In this document: one piece after another, positions 24,335-33,686 of the stretch
Numbering within the stretch: position 1 is the first letter of the stretch
Layout: every line of letters starts with the position of its first letter
Origin: Candidatus Nanoarchaeia archaeon
GTDB lineage: Archaea > Nanoarchaeota > Nanoarchaeia > SCGC-AAA011-G17 > JAFCDX01
Assembly: GCA_028717785.1 (NCBI GenBank)
Contig: JAQUND010000008.1
Span: 1-60,493 of the forward strand
Length of the DNA stretch: 60,493 bases
Direction of reading: 5' to 3'
Position numbers and translations under genes: made by a program
The notes under the pieces: generated by a model
The model's database searches: none
Seen by the model: the letters and a program-made list of their open reading frames with translations, nothing else
What the model was told of the DNA's origin: nothing

Positions 24335-27109
24335 TTATTGTAATTTTTTATTCATATTATCTTTTCTATAATCAGTATATTCATTAAATTTATTTTTATT
24401 TATTTGTGGGTTAATCATTGGTTTTACTGTTTTTACTTCTGGTTTTTTAATAGACATTAAATCTTTTTCTAATAGTTTTGGATTTATAGTTGGATATCTT
24501 TTCTTTAAAGCAAATATTGCCATTGCTATAATTATAGCTAGTAAAGCTAGTAGTAATGATGATTTCATTTTTATTTTTCCTATTAAATTGTCATAAACTG
24601 AATAACCTGTTATTGAATTTGAATTACTAACTTCTTCTGCTGGAGTTACTTCTTGATTATTTGATTCTATTATTGGTTGTTGTTGCAAAGTTTTCTCACA
24701 AGATTTGGTTTTAATATTATTTTCTGCAGGTTGATCGTTACATGTTTGTGCATAACCAACACAAATTTGTTTACCTTCTAAACAATTACCCCAATTTAAA
24801 CATGTCCAATTTGTAACACAAGATGGATTACTTCCTCCTCCACCTCCACCGCCGCCTCCACCACCAGAACCTCCACCAGTTCCAACAGTTATTACAGCAG
24901 TAGTAAAGCTATATACATCAGAAGAATTTATATTTCCCCATCTATCTGAAGAAATAACTCTATAATCATAAGTTGTATTATCTGCTAATCCTGTTAATGA
25001 ATATGAATGATTATATACTGAACTATTTATTCCTTGTAATAAATTAAAAGTAACATTTTCATAATAAACACTTGTATTAGATAATTCATTAGTAATCCAT
25101 TTAATAGTTATTTCAGTTGTTCTTGGAGTTTCATTATGAACATCAAAAATACTTGGTGCAATGTTATCATAATAGAAATATGTTTTATTAGATGTATTTG
25201 AATTTCCTGCAGTATCATTACAAATTAAATATCTTGAAAAAATATTATTTGATGAATCTATAAGATTATAACTTATAACATTTGTATTTGTATTATTAAC
25301 TTTTGATCCATTTACATAAAGTGAACAACTATCAAAATTAGGATCAATTATATCCATATTACAAGTAAGAATTCCGTTTCCATTTTGATTATCTTGAGGA
25401 TCACAAATTATAGAATTTATTTGTGGTGCAGTTGTATCTGTAACAAAAGATCCATTAATACTCCTACCTAAATGACCAACTTCATCTGTACAAGAAACAC
25501 TCCAATTATGATTATTATCTATTATTCCATTATGAGAATAAATATTAGAACCATTAACGGCATTTGTATTAGTTAATAAACTTCCATCTAAAAGAATGGA
25601 ACATACAAAATTTTTTGAAAACATATCAGTTATACTATAATTAAAAATAATTGTACTATTTGTTAAAACATTTAAAATTGGACTGTTTAAATTAATTAAA
25701 GGATTATCATTATCTATTATAAATTGAAACATTTTAGATGCATTATTTCCTAAAGAATCATTTGCGTTAATAAGAATATTATGAATGCCTGCAGACCATA
25801 AATTTGTTGGTATTTCATAAGGAGATAATAAATTAATATCTGAACTTCCATCAAGACTATAATTTACTAAACTAACTTCACTATAACTATCATTTATTGT
25901 TAAGTTTATTATTGTTCCATTTGCAATTAAAGAATTATCTGCAGGGCTATTTAATATTATATTTGGACCTGTTCTATCTAATGTGAATAAATTTGAATTT
26001 GAACCGATATAACCTGCTTTATCTTGACAACTTAAATTATAATTATGAATTCCATCAGATAAAGAATTTAAATCGGGAGTTATTATATGTGTAACATTAA
26101 TTAAAGGATTACAATCTGATTGAGGTAAATTATCACAAATTTCTATTATACTATTTCCATTATCTAAATTGTCTATTTTTAAAGAACAAGTTACATTTGG
26201 ACTAAGATAAGGCCCTATATCCTTATAACTATTATAAAAAGAATCATCTGAAACATTAAAATTAAATATAAAATTTGTATTTACACTACTGATTAAATTA
26301 TTTAAATCTATTTTTGGAATATCATTATCTATTCTCATAGATTGTTTTAAAATTATATTATTACTAACTTTATCGTAAATATTATAATTCAAAACGAGAT
26401 ATCTATATAATGGATTGTTTAAATTTAATTCTATATAACATTTATTATTATCGCAGGTTAGATTATTATGATTTTGTAATGTATTATCACCATAATAGGG
26501 ATCCATAATATCATAATCAATAGTTCCATTACTTATTCCAGTTTCTTTATCTGAAACATTAATTTCTAATCTAATTATCTCCGCTTTAACAAAAGAACCA
26601 TTTTGAGGAGAATTTGAGTTTATTACTGGAGGATTTATATCATTTAAAATACCAAAAGTAACATTATAATTATTTATTAATCCTGTAGAATCTGTAGTAT
26701 TAATATAAATTGTTTCATTCTCATCAGAATTTATAATAATTGCAGTAAAATTTAATAAATAATTCCAAAAATACGTATTAAAATCATTTTTACAATTAAT
26801 AACAAAAGGATTAGAATTATAACTATTATTAAAACAAGTTAAACCAGAAGGAATTTTATAATTTATTATTTTTAAATAATTTGTAGGTATAGATAAATTA
26901 ATATAATATACCTGATGGGGATTTTCCTCAGAAAATATTTGTGATATTTTAAGTGTAAAATTAGCATTTTGTGTTTCATAAAGAGAGGTTTGATTATAAA
27001 GTGTAACATTAATTGTGTGTGCAGCATTAACAACACTAACTAAAGATAATATTATTAATAAAAATAAACTCTTTTTAAAAATCACCCCAAATTTCATATA
27101 ATTAATCAT
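24335..27109 (-). CDS. giant surface protein with Ig-like and fibronectin type III domains
   Basis: A 924-residue cell-surface protein. After a signal peptide (FLLIILSLVSVVNAA) come a cohesin- or Ig-like domain, several Ig-like repeats rich in Asn (potential N-glycosylation sites), and a fibronectin type III domain (SLTGLADNTTYDYRVISSD). A polyglycine linker follows, then a thrombospondin-like Cys module (NWTCLNWGNCLEGKQIC). SITGYSVYD precedes the C-terminal transmembrane segment (about residues 849-867), and a Lys-rich cytoplasmic tail of about 57 residues ends the protein. It is likely an adhesin or S-layer-associated protein involved in contact with other cells, inferred from architecture. 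Confidence 0.75.
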   Translation of the reverse strand: MINYMKFGVIFKKSLFLLIILSLVSVVNAAHTINVTLYNQTSLYETQNANFTLKISQIFSEENPHQVYYINLSIPTNYLKIINYKIPSGLTCFNNSYNSNPFVINCKNDFNTYFWNYLLNFTAIIINSDENETIYINTTDSTGLINNYNVTFGILNDINPPVINSNSPQNGSFVKAEIIRLEINVSDKETGISNGTIDYDIMDPYYGDNTLQNHNNLTCDNNKCYIELNLNNPLYRYLVLNYNIYDKVSNNIILKQSMRIDNDIPKIDLNNLISSVNTNFIFNFNVSDDSFYNSYKDIGPYLSPNVTCSLKIDNLDNGNSIIEICDNLPQSDCNPLINVTHIITPDLNSLSDGIHNYNLSCQDKAGYIGSNSNLFTLDRTGPNIILNSPADNSLIANGTIINLTINDSYSEVSLVNYSLDGSSDINLLSPYEIPTNLWSAGIHNILINANDSLGNNASKMFQFIIDNDNPLINLNSPILNVLTNSTIIFNYSITDMFSKNFVCSILLDGSLLTNTNAVNGSNIYSHNGIIDNNHNWSVSCTDEVGHLGRSINGSFVTDTTAPQINSIICDPQDNQNGNGILTCNMDIIDPNFDSCSLYVNGSKVNNTNTNVISYNLIDSSNNIFSRYLICNDTAGNSNTSNKTYFYYDNIAPSIFDVHNETPRTTEITIKWITNELSNTSVYYENVTFNLLQGINSSVYNHSYSLTGLADNTTYDYRVISSDRWGNINSSDVYSFTTAVITVGTGGGSGGGGGGGGGGGSNPSCVTNWTCLNWGNCLEGKQICVGYAQTCNDQPAENNIKTKSCEKTLQQQPIIESNNQEVTPAEEVSNSNSITGYSVYDNLIGKIKMKSSLLLALLAIIIAMAIFALKKRYPTINPKLLEKDLMSIKKPEVKTVKPMINPQINKNKFNEYTDYRKDNMNKKLQ

Positions 27110-27207
27110 TTATTTTTCTATATAAACCTTTTTATTCTTTATCAGATATTTCAGAAGAGATAGTTAAAAGGACAAAAGTAATAATAAAATTTATTTTAAA
27201 ATAACTA

Positions 27208-27435
27208 TTAAATTTTAGATTCATTTCCATATAATAATAAAGAAAGGACAATGCTAAAAATGAATAATAATATAAGTCCAATAAAATACTTTAAATTTGG
27301 AGTTTTTTTAAGTAAAATAAATTGATAAGATATAAGACCTAATACCCCTATTAATAAAACATTACAAATTTTTAAAAAATAAAATTCCCAAAACTTTCCT
27401 TTTTTAATATTTTTGTATTCTTCTCTAAAATTCAT
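27208..27435 (-). CDS. small membrane protein
   Basis: A 75-residue protein with two transmembrane segments (VLLIGVLGLISYQFIL and IGLILLFIFSIVLSLLLY) after a charged N-terminus. It is not recognised. It is the last of three overlapping or adjoining small membrane protein genes read on the reverse strand from 27870, with a 4-base overlap to the preceding one. Confidence 0.6.
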   Translation of the reverse strand: MNFREEYKNIKKGKFWEFYFLKICNVLLIGVLGLISYQFILLKKTPNLKYFIGLILLFIFSIVLSLLLYGNESKI

Positions 27436-27695
27436 TTTTTAATTAACTTTCTCTTTTTTAATCTTTTATATTCTTCATAAACTTTCATATCAATTATAAA
27501 TTGTCTAATTCCTAAAATTACTTGCATAAGTCCTAAAATAAATATCCCAATTAAAGTAGGAATATATAGAAAAAAATTATAAGTTTTTCCAACATTAAAA
27601 ACAGTTAATCCTAAACCAGCCAACAATAATGCTTGTTTTAAATTAGGATTTAAATCTAAAAAGTATTTCCAAACATCAAATTGTTCTTGTTTCAT
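27432..27695 (-). CDS. small membrane protein
   Basis: An 87-residue protein with two hydrophobic segments and a basic C-terminus (RLKKRKLIKK). It is second in the three-gene unit and overlaps the next gene as ATGA; the previous gene ends 1 base before its start codon. The three proteins may form one complex; no family was recognised. Confidence 0.6.
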   Translation of the reverse strand: MKQEQFDVWKYFLDLNPNLKQALLLAGLGLTVFNVGKTYNFFLYIPTLIGIFILGLMQVILGIRQFIIDMKVYEEYKRLKKRKLIKK

Positions 27696-27696
27696 T

Positions 27697-27870
27697 TTAC
27701 TTACCTATTATTACTTGATATGCTTTAGCAATTGTAGCTATACTAAATATTAATGTAGCAATACCCGAAATCCACCAAAAATATGTTGGTATATTTGGGT
27801 TCATAAAAGCATTAAACAATCCAGTTATAATACCAAGATACATAAGTAATTCTTTTTGTGATTGTTTCAT
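27697..27870 (-). CDS. 57-residue membrane protein
   Basis: A short frame encoding MKQSQKELLMYLGIITGLFN, then FWWISGIATLIFSIATIAKA, with two transmembrane segments separated by a Pro/Asn turn. It is first in the three-gene small-membrane-protein unit, 1 base before the next start codon. The hydrophobicity pattern and tight spacing support it as a real gene. Function unknown. Confidence 0.55.
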   Translation of the reverse strand: MKQSQKELLMYLGIITGLFNAFMNPNIPTYFWWISGIATLIFSIATIAKAYQVIIGK

Positions 27871-28004
27871 ATCAAATTAATATAATAAGTCTTTTTATAG
27901 ATTTGCAAACTAAAGTATATACTTCTCAATCTCATTTAATCCAAATTCTAACCTATATATTCAAGTATAAACATCTTAAAATAATCTATAATCATTATTA
28001 ATCT

Positions 28005-29165
28005 ATGAAATTTGTACATTTAGCAGACTGTCATTTAGGGGGATGGAGAGAACCAAAGTTACAAGAATTAGGACTTAAAAGTTTTAGAAAAGTAGTAGAT
28101 TTTTGTATAAAAGAATATGTAGGTTTTGTATTAATTTCAGGAGATTTATTTGATACGGCTTTACCAAATATAGAATTACTAAAAGAAACTGCTTCAGAAT
28201 TATCAAGATTAAAAGAAGAAGATATTCCTGTATATATAATAGCAGGAAGTCATGATTTTTCTCCTTCTGGAAAAACAATGTTAGATGTTTTAGAAAAAGC
28301 AGGTTTAATTGAAAATGTTATGAAATTTAAAGATAATAAACTAGATTTTACTATTGATAGAACTGGAACTAAAATTACTGGAATCTTAGGAAAAAAAGGT
28401 TCTTTAGATAAAGAATATTATGAATTGCTAAATAAAGAAAACTTAGAATCTGAAACAGGTTTTAAAATATTTATGTTTCATACAACTTTAAATGAATTTA
28501 AACCAAAAGATATGGAAAATGTTGAAGGACAATCTTTTTCATTATTACCAAAAAATTTTAATTATTACGCAGGTGGTCATGTTCATTATATATTTGAAAC
28601 AGAAAAAGAAAATTATGGTAAAATTGTTTATCCAGGACCATTATTTCCAAATAATTTCTTAGAATTAGACAAATTAAAAAATGGTGGTTTTTATGTTGTT
28701 GAATATAAAGATAAAATACTAACAACTAAATATATTCCATTAGAAATTATTAAAACAGATTCTTATCATTTTGATGCTAATAATAAATTACCTAATGATT
28801 TAGAAAAAGAAATTAAAACTAAAATAAAAGATACTAAAGATAAAATTGTTTTAGTAAAAATAGAAGGAACTTTAGAAAAAGGAAAACCAAGTGATATTAA
28901 ATTTAAAGAATTACTAGATTTTAAAGACGCATATATTGTTTTAAAAAATACTTCTAAGCTAGAAACAAAAGAAATTGAAGAAATTGAAATTAAACAAGGA
29001 AGTATAGAAGAAATTGAAAATTCTATAATTAAAGAATTAAAATTTGATAGTAAACTAATAACAAAAATAGTTGATGTTCTAAATATAGAAAAGAATGAAG
29101 GAGAAAGAACAATTGATTTTGAAGAAAGAATTACAAAAGATATGAAAGAGGTTATGAAAATATGA
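28005..29165 (+). CDS. mre11: Mre11 nuclease
   Basis: A 386-residue DNA double-strand-break repair nuclease. Phosphoesterase motifs are FVHLADCHLGG, LISGDLFD, IAGSHD (usually GNHD), IFMFHTTL and YAGGHVHY. They bind two manganese ions and confer nuclease activity. It works with the Rad50 encoded at 30426 in the same operon. The Asn of GNHD is replaced by Ser. The stop overlaps the HD-domain gene as ATGA. Confidence 0.95.
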   Translation: MKFVHLADCHLGGWREPKLQELGLKSFRKVVDFCIKEYVGFVLISGDLFDTALPNIELLKETASELSRLKEEDIPVYIIAGSHDFSPSGKTMLDVLEKAGLIENVMKFKDNKLDFTIDRTGTKITGILGKKGSLDKEYYELLNKENLESETGFKIFMFHTTLNEFKPKDMENVEGQSFSLLPKNFNYYAGGHVHYIFETEKENYGKIVYPGPLFPNNFLELDKLKNGGFYVVEYKDKILTTKYIPLEIIKTDSYHFDANNKLPNDLEKEIKTKIKDTKDKIVLVKIEGTLEKGKPSDIKFKELLDFKDAYIVLKNTSKLETKEIEEIEIKQGSIEEIENSIIKELKFDSKLITKIVDVLNIEKNEGERTIDFEERITKDMKEVMKI

Positions 29166-29794
29166 ATTATCCATCTTTAAGAGAAATAGCATTTAATTAT
29201 ATGAATAATATTTCTAGTTCAGCACACGATCTTTCTCATGTAATTAGAGTAGAAAATAATGTTATTAAATTAAAAGAAGGAATAAAATTAGATGAAGATG
29301 TTTTATTTATTTCAACTTGGTTTCATGATTCAGGAAGATATGAAGAATTACAAACTGGAATTGGGCATGAAATAATTTCTGCAAGAATTGTTGAAGAAGA
29401 ATTACCAAAAATTCAAAATTTTCCTATAGATAAAATTCCCAAAATTGTTTATTGTATTAAAAGTCATAGATATACTTCTAATTTAAAACCAAATTTACTT
29501 GAAGCACAAATACTACAAGATGCAGACAGATTAGATGCACTGGGTGCAATAGGTTTAGCAAGATTATTTGCTCATGATAACAAAAGAAAACTTTATCATG
29601 AAAAAGATCCATTCTATGAACTTCAAAGAGAACTTGAAAAAAATAAATATACATTGGATCAGTATTTTAAAAAAATGAGAAAAATAAAAGATACATTAAA
29701 TACAGATAGAGCAAAAAAGATTGCTACAATAAGAATAAGATTTATGAACCTTTTTTTGGAACAATTTAAAAAAGAAATAGAGGGAAAAATATGA
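29162..29794 (+). CDS. HD-domain phosphohydrolase
   Basis: A 210-residue metal-dependent phosphohydrolase. HDLSHVIRV, STWFHDSGRYEE (the HD doublet), GHEIISARIVE and DADRLDALGAIGLARLF define the HD superfamily, close to the YedJ-type. The substrate, probably a nucleotide, is not known. It sits between mre11 and rad50 with 4-base overlaps on both sides. Confidence 0.9.
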   Translation: MNYPSLREIAFNYMNNISSSAHDLSHVIRVENNVIKLKEGIKLDEDVLFISTWFHDSGRYEELQTGIGHEIISARIVEEELPKIQNFPIDKIPKIVYCIKSHRYTSNLKPNLLEAQILQDADRLDALGAIGLARLFAHDNKRKLYHEKDPFYELQRELEKNKYTLDQYFKKMRKIKDTLNTDRAKKIATIRIRFMNLFLEQFKKEIEGKI

Positions 29795-30429
29795 TAAAAG
29801 CAGTTGTATTTGATTTAGATGATACTTTAATTGAAATAAAATTTGAAGGTTTAAAAAAAGTATTAGAAAAGACAAATAAAAAACTAGGATTAGATTATTT
29901 TACAGAAGAAGAAATTAATAGATTATGGTTTAAACCTCATAGAAATGAATTTTTACAACAAAGATTTAAAATTAATCCTGAAAATTACTGGAAAGTATTT
30001 AATGAATTTTATACTATAAAAAGTATGTATAAATATTATAATGTATATCCTGATATTTATGCACTTACAAGTTTAAGTAAAAGTAAAAAAATTGGAATAC
30101 TAACATCTTCAAGTCCAAAAATTGGTTTATACAAAATAAAATTAATAGAAAATGTAGTTGGGAAGGTTATAAATAATACATTATTCATAAGAGAACATAA
30201 TATTCCAGATAAACCAAATCCAATAGGATTAGAATTACTAATTAAAAAATTAGGTGTTGATAAAAATGAAACTATTTTAGTTGGAGATTCTGATTGTGAT
30301 ATAGAAACCGCAAATAATGCAGGAATTCCATCTATACTAATTGAAAGAGGTCATAATAAAAATGGCCTTATAGAATCTGATCCAGATTATGTTTTAAAAA
30401 ATTTATATCAAGTAAGGTGTTATATATGA
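29791..30429 (+). CDS. HAD superfamily hydrolase
   Basis: A 212-residue HAD-type phosphatase. Motif I is FDLDDTLIE, motif II ILTSSSPK, the conserved Lys lies in PDKPNP, and motif IV is VGDSDCDIETANNAGI. The cap is C1-type. It resembles phosphoglycolate-phosphatase-like enzymes, which could remove phosphoglycolate arising from DNA repair. That link is inferred from its place between repair genes. It overlaps both neighbours. Confidence 0.9.
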   Translation: MIKAVVFDLDDTLIEIKFEGLKKVLEKTNKKLGLDYFTEEEINRLWFKPHRNEFLQQRFKINPENYWKVFNEFYTIKSMYKYYNVYPDIYALTSLSKSKKIGILTSSSPKIGLYKIKLIENVVGKVINNTLFIREHNIPDKPNPIGLELLIKKLGVDKNETILVGDSDCDIETANNAGIPSILIERGHNKNGLIESDPDYVLKNLYQVRCYI

Positions 30430-32474
30430 TAATAAAAAGATTAAAACTAGAAAATATTAGAAGTTATACTAATCAAGAAATTAATTTTCCAATTGGATCA
30501 ACGTTATTAGCTGGAAATGTTGGTTCTGGTAAATCAACAATACTATTAGCCATAGATTTTGCATTATTTGGATTACAAAAAGGGAATATAACTGGAACTT
30601 CTTTACTAAGATCTGATTCTGATAAAGGAAATGTTGAATTAGAAATTGAATTAGAAGATAAAATTATTATAATTAAAAGAATGTTAAAAAAAGAAGGAGA
30701 TAAAATAATACAAGATTCTGGTTCTATTACAATAGATGGGATACAACAAAAGCTAACTGCAGTTGAAATCAAACAAAAAATTTTAGAACTATTAAATTAT
30801 CCTAAAGAGTTACTAACAAAATCTAAATCTATTATTTATCGTTATACTGTATATACTCCACAAGAAGAGATGAAACATATTCTAATGGCAGAAAAAGATG
30901 TTAGGCTTGATATTTTAAGAAAAATCTTTGGTATTGATAAATATAAAAGAATAAAAGATAACTCAAAAATATTTATTTCTCATCTAAAAGAAAAGAAAAA
31001 AGAATTTTCTGGTTCAATTTATGATTTAGAAGAAAAAATGAATAAAAAAATTGAATATGAAACTAAATTAAATCAATTAAAAAAAGAATTATTAACTAAA
31101 GAAACTAAACTAGAAAACATAAATAAAATAGTTAATACAAGAAAAGAAAAAATTAAAGAAATTGAAGAACAAATCAATAATGTAAACAAATTAAAGAATG
31201 AATTTTCTGTAAATGAAACTGATTTAAGACATAAAAGTGATTATAAAGAAAGGTATACTAATGAAATTAAACTTTTAGAAGAAGAAATTAAAGATTTTAA
31301 AGAAGAACAATTTGATATTAAAACTATTAAGAATAAACTAGATGAACAAGAAAAGAATATTAAAAGAATAGAGATAGAAATTAAAAATTTAAGTATAAAT
31401 ATTAGTGAATTTAAAATAAATAAAAGAAATTCTGAAGGTTTAGTTAGTGATATATTAAAATTAAATCACTGTCCTACTTGTAAACAAGAAGTAAGTGATA
31501 ATTATAAAAATGATATTAAAAATAATGAAAGTACTAAAATAGAAAGTTATGATAATAAAATTAATGAACTGAATACCTTATTAGATAAAAAAGAATCTGA
31601 ATTTATTAACGGTAAAAAAGATATAGATTTCTTACAAAAACAAGAACAATCTTACAATTTATATAAAATTAAACTAGAAAATAACTTAGAAAGAAAAAAT
31701 AAATTAGAAAAAATTAAACTAGAAATTACTAATTTAGATTTAGAGTTAGAAAAATTAAAAGAAATTAATAAAAATTTAGTTTCTGACTTAGTTAAACATA
31801 AAGATATTAATGATGATTATGAAAATTTAAGAAGAGGATTAGAACTAAATCAACAAGAACAAAAAACAGCTGAATTTGAAAAGATTTCTATACAAAAAGA
31901 ATCTGAAAATTTAGTATTAAACATAAATATATTAGAAAAAGAAATTAAAACTAAATTAGAAATGCAAACTAAAGTTAAAAAATATACTGAAATGCAAAAC
32001 TGGTTAGAAGATGAGTTTAGTGTTTTAATAGAGAATATGGAAAAACAAATTATGTTTAAAATTTATCATGATTTTAATAATCTATTTCAAAAATGGTTTA
32101 ATACTTTAATCGATAATGATATTTTAACAATAAAATTAGATTATGAATTTACTCCGATAATACAACAGAACAATTATGATATTGATTATGAATTTATTTC
32201 TGGGGGAGAAAGAACTGCAGCTGCTCTAGCTTATAGACTTGCTTTAAATCAAGTAATTAATAATTTAATAACTAATATTAAAACTAAAGATTTGTTAATA
32301 CTTGATGAACCAACAGATGGATTCTCATCAGAACAATTAGATAAAATAAGAATGGTTTTAGATGAATTAAATGTTAAACAAATAATAATAGTTAGTCATG
32401 ATCAAAAAATAGAAAGCTTTGTTGATAATATAATAAGATTAAATAAAAACAATCATATAACTAGTATTGTATAA
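30426..32474 (+). CDS. rad50: Rad50 ATPase, shortened coiled coil
   Basis: An SMC-like ATPase of about 682 residues that partners Mre11. Walker A is GNVGSGKST, the zinc hook is NHCPTCKQE in the middle of the coiled coil, the signature is SGGERTAAALAYRLAL, and Walker B is LLILDEPTDGF. Start is taken at the ATG at 30426, preceded by AAGGTG, rather than the GTG at 30417. The coiled-coil arms are clearly shorter than in typical archaeal Rad50 (about 850-900 residues). The start overlaps the HAD gene stop. Confidence 0.95.
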   Translation: MIIKRLKLENIRSYTNQEINFPIGSTLLAGNVGSGKSTILLAIDFALFGLQKGNITGTSLLRSDSDKGNVELEIELEDKIIIIKRMLKKEGDKIIQDSGSITIDGIQQKLTAVEIKQKILELLNYPKELLTKSKSIIYRYTVYTPQEEMKHILMAEKDVRLDILRKIFGIDKYKRIKDNSKIFISHLKEKKKEFSGSIYDLEEKMNKKIEYETKLNQLKKELLTKETKLENINKIVNTRKEKIKEIEEQINNVNKLKNEFSVNETDLRHKSDYKERYTNEIKLLEEEIKDFKEEQFDIKTIKNKLDEQEKNIKRIEIEIKNLSINISEFKINKRNSEGLVSDILKLNHCPTCKQEVSDNYKNDIKNNESTKIESYDNKINELNTLLDKKESEFINGKKDIDFLQKQEQSYNLYKIKLENNLERKNKLEKIKLEITNLDLELEKLKEINKNLVSDLVKHKDINDDYENLRRGLELNQQEQKTAEFEKISIQKESENLVLNINILEKEIKTKLEMQTKVKKYTEMQNWLEDEFSVLIENMEKQIMFKIYHDFNNLFQKWFNTLIDNDILTIKLDYEFTPIIQQNNYDIDYEFISGGERTAAALAYRLALNQVINNLITNIKTKDLLILDEPTDGFSSEQLDKIRMVLDELNVKQIIIVSHDQKIESFVDNIIRLNKNNHITSIV

Positions 32475-32516
32475 TAAAGTTTAAATACTCCCTCTTTACT
32501 TTTTGAACCTACAAAA

Positions 32517-32801
32517 ATGGCAGATATAGTTAATTTATTAATATTAGAATCGTTAACAAAAGATCCTTTTAATATTGCAGATTTAGCAGAAGCTATAGAA
32601 TCAAAAATTCCACATCCAGAAATTAAAAAATCCGTACAAACTGGATTAGAATTACAAATAACATATTGGAAATTAGAATCTGAAAAAGTAAAAGATAGAA
32701 AAATATCTTATCAAGGAATAAATGAACATTTAGAAAGATTACATGCTTATGCTTGTATAATAGAAAATTGTGGACTTTATACTTATATGGAGTTTTTATA
32801 A
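32517..32801 (+). CDS. small helical protein
   Basis: A 94-residue helical protein (DIVNLLILESLTKDPFNIADLAEAIESK and so on), soluble and unrecognised. A TATA-like TTTAAATA before 32490 suggests its own promoter after rad50. It has two cysteines near the C-terminus. Confidence 0.5.
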   Translation: MADIVNLLILESLTKDPFNIADLAEAIESKIPHPEIKKSVQTGLELQITYWKLESEKVKDRKISYQGINEHLERLHAYACIIENCGLYTYMEFL

Positions 32802-32811
32802 AAATTTATAA

Positions 32812-32837
32812 TTTAGAGTTTTTATCACAATAATATT
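32812..32837. repeat. 26-base direct repeat, copy 1
   Basis: A 26-base sequence starting TTTAGAGTTTTTATCAC and ending AATAATATT is identical to that at 33245-33270. The copies flank a single reverse-strand gene. This copy overlaps that gene's stop codon by two bases. Confidence 0.85.
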
Positions 32838-33213
32838 ATATACAATCTACTATATTATGATTTAAATATTTTTGAGGATTTTTACATAAAAGTTCTATTT
32901 GTTCAGTTAAATAATTTAATTCTGGATCAGTAAAGGGTCTATAGTCTTTTTTCATAAAAGGAACTTCTATAACATTTCTTTCTAAATAAAAAGCATAATA
33001 ATTATTTAAAGAAAAATTAGGTTTCTCTTCCATAGGTAAATTTCTAAAACAATGAATATAAATATCTCTTGCTAACTCTTCAATCGTTCTTTCACCTGTA
33101 CACCACGGATCATTCTCTCCACTAACTGATGAATCTGAAGAAACCCAATATGATCTTCCACAAAAACGAACATCATTTACTGCTACTTTAATTTCAAAAT
33201 GATTATTAGTCAT
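32836..33213 (-). CDS. hypothetical protein within flanking direct repeats
   Basis: A 125-residue soluble protein, not recognised, with scattered cysteines (FCGRSYW, PWCTGER, ELLCK). It lies on the reverse strand between forward genes and is framed by exact 26-base direct repeats at 32812-32837 and 33245-33270, suggesting that the gene arrived as a small cassette. No transposase or integrase is nearby. Confidence 0.5.
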   Translation of the reverse strand: MTNNHFEIKVAVNDVRFCGRSYWVSSDSSVSGENDPWCTGERTIEELARDIYIHCFRNLPMEEKPNFSLNNYYAFYLERNVIEVPFMKKDYRPFTDPELNYLTEQIELLCKNPQKYLNHNIVDCI

Positions 33214-33244
33214 ATTTAATTTATTAAATTTTTAATTATAAATA

Positions 33245-33270
33245 TTTAGAGTTTTTATCACAATAATATT
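33245..33270. repeat. 26-base direct repeat, copy 2
   Basis: Identical to 32812-32837. This copy lies in the promoter region of the secreted protein gene at 33298, just before its TATATATA stretch, so it could also carry a regulatory site. Confidence 0.85.
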
Positions 33271-33297
33271 TATATATACTATTTTCTTATATGAATT

Positions 33298-33651
33298 ATG
33301 AAAAAAATAGGGTTGATGATATTTTTAGTATTATCTTTAACTATTTGTAGTGTTCTAGCTGAAGAAATTGAAAGAGCAGTTCCAGTTAATTTTAAATCAA
33401 AATGTGAACCGGGTTTTATTGGAGAGAAATTTTGTGAAAATAATCAAGTACATCAATACTATCAAAATAATGTTTGTTTTAAATATGATAAAATATTAGC
33501 AACTTGTAGTACTGAAGAAGTATGTAAAAATGCTGAATGTGTAGCTAGTATGTCTGGAAATGGTATTACTGGAGAAGCTGTTAAACAAGTTGAAAATGAA
33601 AATAAAGGATTTTTTTCTAGAATAATTGATTGGTTTAAAAATTTATTTTAA
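33298..33651 (+). CDS. small secreted cysteine-containing protein
   Basis: A 117-residue protein with a signal peptide (KKIGLMIFLVLSLTICSVLAE). The mature part has six cysteines in a compact module (KSKCEPGFIGEKFC...VCFKYDKILATC). A GNGITGEAV motif precedes an amphipathic C-terminus ending FFSRIIDWFKNLF. That end could associate with the membrane. It is probably a small disulfide-stabilised surface protein. The promoter overlaps the second copy of the 26-base repeat. Confidence 0.6.
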   Translation: MKKIGLMIFLVLSLTICSVLAEEIERAVPVNFKSKCEPGFIGEKFCENNQVHQYYQNNVCFKYDKILATCSTEEVCKNAECVASMSGNGITGEAVKQVENENKGFFSRIIDWFKNLF

Positions 33652-33686
33652 TAATTCTTATATAGTATTAAATAAAACCAAATAAT

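Noticed and set aside
24838..24890. Polyglycine tract in the 924-residue protein as a phase-variable repeat or frameshift
   Set aside because: Codons for Gly are mixed (GGT, GGA, GGC) rather than a simple DNA repeat, so slippage is not favoured; it reads as a linker.
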